Assembly: GCA_002785065.1 (NCBI GenBank)
Contig: PFLI01000138.1
Location: 1-14,273 of the forward strand
Direction: 5' to 3'
DNA from: Candidatus Roizmanbacteria bacterium CG_4_10_14_0_8_um_filter_33_9
GTDB lineage: Bacteria; Patescibacteriota; Microgenomatia; UBA1406; GWC2-37-13
DNA length: 14,273 nt
Shown here: positions 6,366 through 12,812 of the stretch, piece by piece
Layout of the letters: the number at the start of each line of letters is the position of its first letter
Position numbering within the stretch: the first letter of the stretch is position 1
Translations under genes and position numbers: made by a program
Notes under the pieces: generated by a model
The model's input: only the letters and a program-made list of their open reading frames with translations
Databases searched by the model: none
What the model was told of the DNA's origin: nothing

Positions 6366-7304
6366 CTACCTTATTTTATGTGGTAATCTTGCCTCAAAAT
6401 CCATCTTAAACAACCAAAGTTGTGTATCGGTTATCAAGAGAAACGTTTTATTTTTTCGGATAATTGAAAGTTGGAGGATTTTAAAAATATTATCTATAAG
6501 TTGTGTAACGTGTAACGTAAAATGGGTAACGTATGACATTTGACATTTAACATTTAACATTTGAGATTTTAAATATGCATTTGGGAATAGGGAATATATC
6601 CATTTATTTTTTGATAACATCTGTTCGTAAGTATTATTTTTATTCACCACTGGTTTCATTTGCAAAAGTTCATGACCTATATAAATCGTTTGTTTTTGTT
6701 GAGGTATGGTTAAATCTGATTCATCGAAAAATAAATTCAAGCAAATGTATTTTCCGTACAAATTCATCATTTTCGCAATAACAACACAGATAAACCGAGT
6801 AATCCATAGGCTTTTTGATTTCGTGATGACACAAAGGTCAATATCGTCGTTTTTTTTACAATTACCCATTGAAGCTGAGCCGGTAATACCTATCATTATA
6901 ACCAAAGGGATTTTTGAAAGGAGCTTGATATAGGGCTGTATTTTTTGAAATTTAACATTTGTTATTTGATATTTATTCATTTGTTTTTGTATTGATATAC
7001 TATACTGGGGGAGAGTATATAGAGGAATATCAAATATCAAATAACAAATGTTAAAAGTATTGTTAAGATGCTCTATTTTCATATTTTTCCGATTTTGAGT
7101 ATGTGATATGAGGTTATGGTTGTTTGTCATTCGATTTAGGAAGTTGTGCAGCTCCCTTTTAGATATATAAAATGGGAAGAATAAGTAAATAAGGTTAAAA
7201 GAAGGGGCATAATCAAAAAAATGATAGTATCGGATGACTTTTTTAATTCCTAACTCAACTGTTTTTGTGGGATAAGCGTCCATATATATATTCTTTGATA
7301 ACAA
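6366..7304 (-). CDS. Minimal nucleotidyltransferase-domain protein with in-frame repeat insertions
   Basis: The 312-residue protein has an N-terminal winged-helix-like part (about 20-58, VIRYYHFFDYAPSF) and a Pol-beta-type nucleotidyltransferase core: GSASMGN (142-148) and DDIDL (153-157), where Asp154 and Asp156 should bind metal. The stretch CLNLFFDESDL...GHELLQMKPV (188-219) matches what I recall of a Microgenomates protein family. Substrate unknown. Residues 84-118 are encoded by a 105-bp palindrome and 247-267 by heptamer repeats; neither breaks the frame. The start at 7304 overlaps the upstream glycosyltransferase gene by 50 bp; Met8 at 7283 is an alternative. The C-terminal QLWLFKMDFEA lies in the 34-bp repeat. 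Co-transcription with the glycosyltransferase suggests a role in surface glycan assembly. Confidence 0.78.
   Translation of the reverse strand: MLSKNIYMDAYPTKTVELGIKKVIRYYHFFDYAPSFNLIYLFFPFYISKRELHNFLNRMTNNHNLISHTQNRKNMKIEHLNNTFNICYLIFDIPLYTLPQYSISIQKQMNKYQITNVKFQKIQPYIKLLSKIPLVIMIGITGSASMGNCKKNDDIDLCVITKSKSLWITRFICVVIAKMMNLYGKYICLNLFFDESDLTIPQQKQTIYIGHELLQMKPVVNKNNTYEQMLSKNKWIYSLFPNAYLKSQMLNVKCQMSYVTHFTLHVTQLIDNIFKILQLSIIRKNKTFLLITDTQLWLFKMDFEARLPHKIR
6389..6422. repeat. Right copy of the 34-bp direct repeat
   Basis: Identical to 5540-5573. Here it is in the reading frame of the nucleotidyltransferase gene, followed on the minus strand by seven codons (RLPHKIR) and a stop that differ from the ending at the left copy. 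Confidence 0.9.
6504..6566. repeat. Heptamer tandem repeat inside a coding sequence
   Basis: Nine consecutive 7-base words: TGTAACG, TGTAACG, TAAAATG, GGTAACG, TATGACA, TTTGACA, TTTAACA, TTTAACA, TTTGAGA. The period is not a multiple of three, so gain or loss of one unit would shift the frame of the nucleotidyltransferase C-terminus. Confidence 0.75.
6951..7055. repeat. 105-bp palindromic element inside a coding sequence
   Basis: The 24-base arm at 6951-6974 is the exact reverse complement of 7032-7055. Each arm is built of heptads (TTTAACA, TTTGTTA, TTTGATA). The 57-base loop contains a further TATACT/AGTATA stem around GGGGGAG. The element is read in frame as nucleotidyltransferase residues 84-118. 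Confidence 0.85.
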
Positions 7305-8016
7305 GAACGATAAAGAGAGGAAGCTTAAGTTGACGTTTCCATCTCCACGGTTGAGTGACTAAACGATACAGCCATTCAAATCCACTATTGTGTATCCAAG
7401 AAGGCGCGCGTTTTACCCGACCCCCTAATACATCAAACCCTTGACCTACTCCCATACAAATAGAAGAAGAAAAGATTGCTCTATTATTCCAAAGCCATAT
7501 TTCTTGATAAGGAGAACCAAAGGCAACAAATACAAAATGGGGCCTTATATCAGCCACTATTGAAAAAATATGCTTAATTTCTTGATTGGTCGGTTTGTTG
7601 ATGTTTTTTATAGCCTGTAGTCCGATAAATTTAGCTTTTAGATACTTTTTTTGGTAGCACTTCGCAATGCTCAGTGCTAAATTTGTAGTTCCGCCTATAA
7701 GGACTACTCTAAGGCTATTCTTTCCTGCGTATTCGAGGAGTTTTTCCATAAGGTAAACTCCGGTTATGCGCTTAATTGGTTTACCTGAAAGGATACGGAC
7801 TGCTAGAGCAGTCCCTATTCCATCCATAATATTGATTTGGGCTGTATTGACAACTTTTGTGAATAACTTATTATTTTGTGTTTCAACGAGTATTTCAGGA
7901 TTAATCGATACTATATGAAAAAACTCTTTTGGTGGTATGTTTTTTGACAAAGTATATAGGATTTTATCAAAAGAATTATTTTGTACTGAGATTCCTAATA
8001 ATTGAATATTATTCAT
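7255..8016 (-). CDS. WecB/TagA/CpsF family glycosyltransferase
   Basis: The 253-residue protein is a full-length member of the family that transfers N-acetylmannosamine(-uronic acid) or related sugars to undecaprenyl-linked intermediates. Visible motifs: SINPEIL (37-43), MDGIGTALAVR (64-74) with Asp65 at the position of the TagA catalytic Asp, RITGVYLMEKLL (83-94), VAFGSPYQEIWLW, and the C-terminal GVGQGFDVLGGRVKRAPSW followed by GFEWLYRLVTQPWRWKRQ. Position 37 is Ser where TagA has Thr, as I recall. The C-terminal hydrophobic/basic tail fits a membrane-associated enzyme. It is the first gene of an operon with the overlapping nucleotidyltransferase. A TATAAT box lies 6 bases before the ATG with no Shine-Dalgarno site, so the mRNA may be leaderless. 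Confidence 0.92.
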   Translation of the reverse strand: MNNIQLLGISVQNNSFDKILYTLSKNIPPKEFFHIVSINPEILVETQNNKLFTKVVNTAQINIMDGIGTALAVRILSGKPIKRITGVYLMEKLLEYAGKNSLRVVLIGGTTNLALSIAKCYQKKYLKAKFIGLQAIKNINKPTNQEIKHIFSIVADIRPHFVFVAFGSPYQEIWLWNNRAIFSSSICMGVGQGFDVLGGRVKRAPSWIHNSGFEWLYRLVTQPWRWKRQLKLPLFIVLVIKEYIYGRLSHKNS

Positions 8017-8022
8017 AATCTA

Positions 8023-8028
8023 ATTATA
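8023..8028 (-). promoter_or_regulatory. -10 box of the glycosyltransferase gene, probable leaderless transcript
   Basis: TATAAT on the minus strand ends 6 bases before the ATG at 8016, so RNA synthesis would begin at or next to the start codon. No convincing -35 hexamer is seen. Confidence 0.45.
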
Positions 8029-8288
8029 CTACAAGTACTAACACTAAAAGGTAATATACAAGTAAATTATTATTTTGTTCAAATAAGTTGATCTTATTTA
8101 ATATTATCATATAGACATTTTTTGAGTATTTTATATATAAATAAGATATTTTCGTAGTAATTTACTATAAGACTTTTATATAACTATATATTAACTACGT
8201 ACGTTTAAATATATATAAACAAATAAAATATAGTAATAAATTATAAGATAATAATTGTTTTGGATTGTTGCAAAAGACTTTATTACAA
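8029..8288. other. AT-rich intergenic spacer
   Basis: About 260 bases of very low GC between mreB and the glycosyltransferase gene, with long TATATA runs and an isolated ACGTACGT (near 8198). I see no ORF, tRNA or stable hairpin. It separates the two minus-strand genes into different transcription units. Confidence 0.6.
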
Positions 8289-9299
8289 TTATCTAATTGC
8301 TTCTTTATAACTGCTGAGGTTTTCAATTGCCATTCCGACACCTCTAATGACACAAAAAAGTGGTTCTTCGACTACAAAAGAAGAGACATTTATAAAGTAG
8401 GTAATATATCTATCAATATTTGTAAGAAGAGACGTTCCACCAGAAAGAACAATTCCTTTATCGACGATATCGGCCGATAATTCAGGAGGAGTTAATGAAA
8501 GAACTTCTTTTATTCCTTCAAGGATAAGTTTAAGTGGTTTTTGAAATGATTCGTTAATAATTTCTTCACCGAGCATCATTATTTTGGGAAGTCCTGTTTG
8601 GTAATCTCTTCCTTTTATTTCCATTGTGCGTTCTTTATAGTCAGACACCTTTTCAATATGAGCATTACCTATTTGCATTTTAATTTGTTCAGCAGTTCTC
8701 TCACCAATAATTAAATTATATTTTTTTCGAAGCTGTTGAACAATAGCTTCATCAAACTTAGTACCAGCAACACGAACTGTTTTATACGCAACGAGTTGAC
8801 CAAGTGAAATTACTGCAATTTCAGAAGTTCCACCTCCTAGATTGACGATCATATGACCTGAGGGTTGAGAAATGGGGATTTTTGCTCCAATTGCAGCGGC
8901 GAGTGGCTCTTCAATTAAATATACATCTGCGGCTCCTGCTTGTTTACAGGCTGCCACTACGGCTCGTTTTTCAACCTGCGATGCTCCACCTGGAATTGAA
9001 ATCATAATTTCAGGCCATAAAACATGACCGTGGAGAGCTTTTTTCAGAAAATATGCAATCATCGCAGAAGTAGTTCCATAATCAGCTATAACGCCTTCTT
9101 TCATCGGGCGTGATGCGACAATAGATCCAGGTGTGCGACCTAGCATATCCTTTGCATCATCACCAACAGCGAGGACTTGCTTATTTTCCAAAGAATAAGC
9201 AACGACGGTTGGTTCATTTAAAACAATTCCTTCACCTGCAATATACACGAGTGTATTTGCAGTTCCCAAATCTATACCAACTTTTTTTCGGAAGAACAT
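8289..9299 (-). CDS. mreB: Rod shape-determining protein MreB (actin-like), with Asn in the phosphate-2 motif
   Basis: At 336 residues this matches MreB in length and motifs. Phosphate-1 is GIDLGTANTLVYI (8-20), phosphate-2 is IVNLGGGTSEIAVISLG (151-167), the catalytic-loop glutamates are in LIEEPLAAAIGA (128-139), and the adenosine motif is GIVLSGGTSLL (282-292). MreB polymerises under the membrane and guides cell-wall synthesis. The phosphate-2 motif has Asn153 where most MreBs have Asp, and SIPGGASQVE replaces the usual VPSG segment. This may be a lineage trait or may slow ATP hydrolysis. No mreC or mreD is adjacent. A 14-base palindrome lies directly against the ATG, and no Shine-Dalgarno site is visible. 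Confidence 0.92.
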   Translation of the reverse strand: MFFRKKVGIDLGTANTLVYIAGEGIVLNEPTVVAYSLENKQVLAVGDDAKDMLGRTPGSIVASRPMKEGVIADYGTTSAMIAYFLKKALHGHVLWPEIMISIPGGASQVEKRAVVAACKQAGAADVYLIEEPLAAAIGAKIPISQPSGHMIVNLGGGTSEIAVISLGQLVAYKTVRVAGTKFDEAIVQQLRKKYNLIIGERTAEQIKMQIGNAHIEKVSDYKERTMEIKGRDYQTGLPKIMMLGEEIINESFQKPLKLILEGIKEVLSLTPPELSADIVDKGIVLSGGTSLLTNIDRYITYFINVSSFVVEEPLFCVIRGVGMAIENLSSYKEAIR

Positions 9300-9349
9300 C
9301 TATTTCGAAATAGAAACTGTATAATATGAGATAGTATTTATAATACTAT
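9300..9349 (-). promoter_or_regulatory. Palindromic leader and promoter region of mreB
   Basis: CTATTTCGAAATAG (9300-9313) is a perfect palindrome touching the mreB ATG. A TATTAT -10 box lies at 9321-9326. Upstream is a second palindrome, ATAGTATT-TAT-AATACTAT (9331-9349), then another ATACTAT word. They could be operator sites or a start-codon-masking hairpin. No clear -35 was found. Confidence 0.45.
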
Positions 9350-9419
9350 TGTATACTATTTTATACCCCCTTTGCTTTCAAAATGCAAAGGAATAACGAC
9401 AGCGATATTAATTATTAGT

Positions 9420-9496
9420 TGTCATGCTGAACTTGTTTACCCTGTAAGGGTTTCAGCATCTTATTATTAAGATCCCGAAATAAATTCGGGATGACA
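9420..9496. repeat. Palindromic multi-hairpin repeat (REP/MITE-like)
   Basis: Outer arms TGTCAT (9420-9425) and ATGACA (9491-9496) enclose two hairpins: ATGCTGAA/TTCAGCAT (9424-9431, 9452-9459), holding an inner ACCCT-GTA-AGGGT (9439-9451), and ATCCCGAA/TTCGGGAT (9472-9479, 9485-9492). The whole can fold like a cloverleaf. Words such as GCTGAACTTGTTTCAGCATC are, from memory, dispersed repeats in many bacterial genomes. It lies between divergent mreB and the PEGA gene. Confidence 0.8.
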
Positions 9497-9561
9497 TATC
9501 TAAATTCATCACAAAAGATGTTTTGTTTTTAGATTAAGAATGACTGTGGGAGTATAATTTT

Positions 9562-10761
9562 ATGAGAATAATTCAAAAATTAATCATTTTTTCTGTTTTT
9601 GCCGGAATTTTTATATTTATTGTGGCATATGCTCGAGGATATCGATTTTCATATAAAGAGAAATCATTTAGCCCAACGGGTATTATTGCGGCGACTTCGC
9701 AACCAAAAGCAGCTAAAGTATATATTAATGGAGAACTAAAAGGTGTAACCGATAATACGTTTATATTGCCGCCAGGCTCTTATATAGTTGAAATAAAGAA
9801 AGATGGATATTTTGATTGGAAAAAAACATTCATATTAAAGGGAGAGTTGGTGGTTTCTGCTGATGCGAACCTATTCCCACTCAATTCATCACTAACTCCT
9901 CTTACCAATCTTGGACTGGCAAAAGTTATTTCTATTGATAAAACAGAACGGTCTTTATTGTTTTCACAAAACGGTGTTGAAGAAAAAGATGGTATTTACT
10001 TGTTTGATCAAAATAAAAAACCGTTTTCCTTTTTCCCACCACTTAAACTATTAGTCTTGAAAAAAAATCTTCCCTTAGGGATTGATTTTACAAAAACAAC
10101 AACCACATTTTCCCCTGACTTTAAAGAGGCAATTATTGATTTTGAACTCGAGAATAGTAGTGTGTCGTATTTTATCTCGGTAGATGAAGAAAATCAGCAG
10201 TTATTTGATGTAACAAACTCTAAAGAATCTCTTATTACCGCTTGGAATGAGGAAAATAAAAAAGAAGCGATAAAAATAATGGAAGTTTTTCCAGCAGAAG
10301 TTCGAAAAATAGCCTCAGATTCTTTCTCTGTCGTTTCATTTTCACCAGATAAAACAAAATTACTGTATCAAGCTAAAGCGAATACAAATCTTCCTCCTTT
10401 TATCACCCCTCCTCTTATTGCAACAAATCAGGAAAAAGAAGACAGGAATCTTGTTGAGGGTGAATTGTATATTTATGACAAAAAAGAGGATAAAAATTTT
10501 AAAGTTCAATATGTTAAAAAGCCAGATAAACCAATAGAATCAGTTGTTATGTGGTATATTGATTCACGCCATTTTATTTTAAATGATGGAGAACATTTGT
10601 CCATTATGGAATATGATAATACAAATAAACAAATAGTATATTCTGGACCGTATTTATCTGACTATGTTGATGTTGCCCCAGATGGAAGACTCCTTATTCT
10701 TGCCAACTTTAATCCGCAGACCAACAAGTATCCGGATATTTATGCAGTGGGGATAAGATGA
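9562..10761 (+). CDS. PEGA-domain membrane-anchored protein with propeller-like C-terminal region
   Basis: The 399-residue protein begins with a single hydrophobic anchor (residues 6-23). A PEGA-type domain follows (about 41-95: IIAATSQPKAAKVYINGELK, then LPPGSYIVEIKKDGY), a small beta-sandwich common in bacterial surface proteins. The remaining 300 residues are beta-rich with repeated short motifs such as SVVSFSPDKTKLLYQ and DYVDVAPDGRLLIL, typical of WD40/TolB-like propeller blades. It should sit outside the membrane, tethered at the N-terminus. GGGAG 9 bases before the ATG is one of the few plausible Shine-Dalgarno sites here; a TATAAT is also present at 9553-9558. It is divergent from mreB. 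Exact function unknown. Confidence 0.8.
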   Translation: MRIIQKLIIFSVFAGIFIFIVAYARGYRFSYKEKSFSPTGIIAATSQPKAAKVYINGELKGVTDNTFILPPGSYIVEIKKDGYFDWKKTFILKGELVVSADANLFPLNSSLTPLTNLGLAKVISIDKTERSLLFSQNGVEEKDGIYLFDQNKKPFSFFPPLKLLVLKKNLPLGIDFTKTTTTFSPDFKEAIIDFELENSSVSYFISVDEENQQLFDVTNSKESLITAWNEENKKEAIKIMEVFPAEVRKIASDSFSVVSFSPDKTKLLYQAKANTNLPPFITPPLIATNQEKEDRNLVEGELYIYDKKEDKNFKVQYVKKPDKPIESVVMWYIDSRHFILNDGEHLSIMEYDNTNKQIVYSGPYLSDYVDVAPDGRLLILANFNPQTNKYPDIYAVGIR

Positions 10762-10857
10762 GAATTTAGATTTCAAAAATAGTCCTCCTTGGTCCTTCTG
10801 GCTTCGGAAGAACATAAGAAACTATATTTTCTCGTTCCTTGGAAACAGTTTCTCATG
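10762..10857. other. Intergenic spacer without clear elements
   Basis: Between the PEGA gene stop and tRNA-Trp. Only short imperfect hairpins are seen (CTTC/GAAG near 10796-10809; TTCC/GGAA near 10836-10845). No T-run terminator is visible. Confidence 0.5.
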
Positions 10858-10928
10858 CAGGGGTGGAAGGAGTCGAACCTTCATATTCAGTTTTGGAGAC
10901 TGAAATCCTACCGTTGAACGACACCCCT
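10858..10928 (-). tRNA. tRNA-Trp(CCA)
   Basis: The minus strand folds as a 71-base tRNA. The acceptor stem is AGGGGTG/CACCCCT with discriminator G. The anticodon stem-loop is TCAGT-CTCCAAA-ACTGA with anticodon CCA. The T arm is GAAGG-TTCGACT-CCTTC. No 3' CCA is encoded. Upstream (+ 10929-11007) are AAAT/ACAAAT words with no other feature. Confidence 0.95.
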
Positions 10929-11007
10929 TGATTAAAATTACAAATCTACAAATAACAAATCAATTATAACGTACTACATAATGAAGAGCAATTTATTCTT
11001 TGTGTTT

Positions 11008-11610
11008 TTACAGTTTTGGATCTGGGATATTTGGGAGAGGAGGTGAAGCCGAGACTTGATCTTGTAAGTTATTTAAAACTGAATTCATAGGATTTGATAA
11101 TTCAGGAGCTTGTGGTTGTTGAGGGGGTTGTGATGGTGTTGTAGGTAGGGTAGCGGGATTATTATCTGGTGTTATAGCTGGAGCTGGTGGGGGAACAGGT
11201 GCAGGCATATCTTCTTCTACAGCAGGTTCTTGTACCGGGTTATAAACTGCAGGAGGCGTGGGCGTGGGTTCAGAAACAGGGGTTTGAGATGCTGTTTCAG
11301 AAGGTGTTTCTTGGACAGGTTGGGAAGTTGATTGAACTGGGGGTGGATTTACTGGTTGAGCAGCAAATCCGAGGGTTTTATCAAATTCTTCCAAAGTAAA
11401 ACCTTTTAAAATTACAATTTGTCCATCATCTTTTTCAATTTTTGTGACTGGGGTACCTGCGAAATTGTTTGACAAAGTAAGCATTTCTGTTAAAAAATCA
11501 CGGTTTATTTCAAGATTTTTTTCTTCAAAAGGAAGATTGTGGGAAGATAAGTATTCTTTTTCTTGTTTTGAAAACTGACATTCAGTAACAGTATACAAAG
11601 TAATTTTCAT
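11008..11610 (-). CDS. Monothiol glutaredoxin-like domain fused to a long proline-rich tail
   Basis: Residues 1-82 look like a thioredoxin-fold glutaredoxin: beta-strand MKITLYTV, active-site CQFS (Cys11-x-x-Ser14), the cis-proline motif GTPVT (Pro54), and a C-terminal helix FTLEEFDKTL. Having only the first cysteine makes it monothiol-like. Residues 83-200 are low-complexity, dominated by Pro, Gln, Thr, Ser and Ala, ending NPMNSVLNNLQDQ and PPLPNIPDPKL. No signal peptide or membrane segment is present, so the tail is probably a flexible cytoplasmic linker or interaction arm. The gene is divergent from the GH18-like gene across 101 bases. Redox or iron-sulfur roles are known for the family; the actual role here is open. 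Confidence 0.72.
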   Translation of the reverse strand: MKITLYTVTECQFSKQEKEYLSSHNLPFEEKNLEINRDFLTEMLTLSNNFAGTPVTKIEKDDGQIVILKGFTLEEFDKTLGFAAQPVNPPPVQSTSQPVQETPSETASQTPVSEPTPTPPAVYNPVQEPAVEEDMPAPVPPPAPAITPDNNPATLPTTPSQPPQQPQAPELSNPMNSVLNNLQDQVSASPPLPNIPDPKL

Positions 11611-11699
11611 ATTTCAACTAAGTTCAATATAAATATATAATTCATTATTAAAGATTATTTCTTTTTTGTCAAGTGAGAAATATCAATTGATGTATAAGG

Positions 11700-11705
11700 T
11701 ATACT
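11700..11705 (+). promoter_or_regulatory. -10 box of the GH18-like gene, probable leaderless transcript
   Basis: TATACT ends 6 bases before the ATG at 11712, the same spacing as at the glycosyltransferase gene. No Shine-Dalgarno site or good -35 is present. Confidence 0.45.
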
Positions 11706-11711
11706 TTCAAT

Positions 11712-12812
11712 ATGATTCGAACAAAGATATTGCTTTTACTTATTTTTATTCTTTTTTTGATAGGAATAAGAATGAGTTTAAAAACAAAAAATAGTAATTT
11801 AGAGACGATACAGATAAGTACTACAAGCCAGCAAATGATACAAAAAAAGTCTATAGTAAAGAATTCATCAATTTTTATTCCCTATTGGGCTCTTCCACAG
11901 TCTAAAGAAGATATTGATGCCTATGATCGATTGATGTATTTTGGTATTGGTGTTGATGAAAACGGCGCACAGAAAAACGAAATAGGGTATAAGCAGTTAA
12001 GTGAATTTCAGGCCGTAACAAAAGGCTATTTTGGAAAAAAATCACTGGTGATTCGAATGCTGGATACTGAAAATAACACAAAAATCTTAAACAATGAAAA
12101 AATACAAAACACAATTATTTTGGAAATAAATAATTTAGTAAACGAAAATGGGTTTACCGAATTGGCGCTTGATTTAGAATTATCAGGACTTTTTAATACC
12201 GATATAACAAACAAAGTTAATCTATTTGTACAAAAAATATATACACTTGAAAATAGATACTATAAGCACTTTTCTGTGATAATATACGGTGATGTTTTTT
12301 ATAGAAGCAGACCATTTGATATCAAATCAATTGGAAACAACTGTGATGAACTAATGATTATGGCTTATGATTTTTCCAAGCCATACGGTGAACCGGGACC
12401 AAATTTTCCCTACGAGGATAAAGAAAAATGGGGATATGATTTTAAAGAAATGATAAGAGATTATACATTGCAAATAGTACCGGAAAAATTGTCAGTTATT
12501 TTTGGAATGTACGGGTATAATTGGACTTTGAATCAACAAGGAACTCCACTTAAAAGAGCAGAGACTGTGACAGTGAATCAGATAAAGAAAATCCTAAACT
12601 CTAAGTTATCCTTCGACAAAGCTCAGGACAAGCAAATCCTAAATAAATCTCAAATTCCAAATTCTAAAGAAAAAAAGATAGAATATGTTGATTCAGAAAA
12701 TCAAAAACATGTTATGTGGTATGAGGATGAGGAGTCGGCACAAGTTAAGATAGATTATTTAAAAGAAAAAGGGGTTGGGAGTATTGGTTATTGGGCTTAT
12801 GGATATTTTTAA
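11712..12812 (+). CDS. GH18-like glycoside hydrolase / spore-cortex-lytic-type protein, membrane-anchored
   Basis: The 366-residue protein has an N-terminal hydrophobic anchor (4-20) and a TIM-barrel of glycoside hydrolase family 18. FIPYWALPQ (55-63) is the first strand. NGFTELALDLE (146-156) corresponds to the family's catalytic strand and keeps Asp154 and the acid Glu156. MIMAYDFSKPYGEPGPNFPY (215-234), FGMYGYNW (264-271) and GVGSIGYWAYGYF at the end are further family strands. It would act outside the cell on peptidoglycan or another GlcNAc polymer, or only bind it. Residues about 298-322 come from a dispersed repeat (FDKAQDK, then Asn/Gln/Lys-rich words) in the loop before VDSENQKHVMWYED. 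The stop overlaps the next gene's start (TAATG). Confidence 0.82.
   Translation: MIRTKILLLLIFILFLIGIRMSLKTKNSNLETIQISTTSQQMIQKKSIVKNSSIFIPYWALPQSKEDIDAYDRLMYFGIGVDENGAQKNEIGYKQLSEFQAVTKGYFGKKSLVIRMLDTENNTKILNNEKIQNTIILEINNLVNENGFTELALDLELSGLFNTDITNKVNLFVQKIYTLENRYYKHFSVIIYGDVFYRSRPFDIKSIGNNCDELMIMAYDFSKPYGEPGPNFPYEDKEKWGYDFKEMIRDYTLQIVPEKLSVIFGMYGYNWTLNQQGTPLKRAETVTVNQIKKILNSKLSFDKAQDKQILNKSQIPNSKEKKIEYVDSENQKHVMWYEDEESAQVKIDYLKEKGVGSIGYWAYGYF
12610..12668. repeat. Dispersed repeat inserted in frame in the GH18-like gene
   Basis: The 24 bases at 12610-12633 begin CCTTCGACAAAGCTCAGGAC, close to a short repeat that I recall from many bacterial genomes. Bases 12634-12668 are loose 6-8-base words of the type AAATCCT/AAATCTC/AAATTCC. 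Together they encode SFDKAQDKQILNKSQIPNSK without breaking the frame. Confidence 0.65.

Larger units (their letters stand above)
5574..6388. mobile_element. Candidate inserted cassette between 34-bp direct repeats
   Basis: The repeats bound a segment that holds one promoter and one orphan gene. Sequence similarity between the two flanks ends sharply at 5573/6422 on one side and 5540/6389 on the other. No transposase, integrase or terminal inverted repeats are seen. The layout resembles site-specific integration at a gene 3' end in which the element restores the end of the target gene. Calling it mobile is inference. Confidence 0.4.

Noticed and set aside
5574..6388. Classical insertion sequence
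   Set aside because: No transposase motif, no terminal inverted repeats, and the 34-bp repeats are too long for a usual target-site duplication.
6575..6933. Plus-strand frames opposite the nucleotidyltransferase
   Set aside because: They are antisense shadows of a gene with recognisable catalytic motifs and have no motif of their own.
8170..8230. Large palindrome or replication origin in the AT-rich spacer
   Set aside because: Only the central ACGTACGT is symmetric; the flanking TATATA runs do not pair well and no DnaA-box-like cluster was seen.
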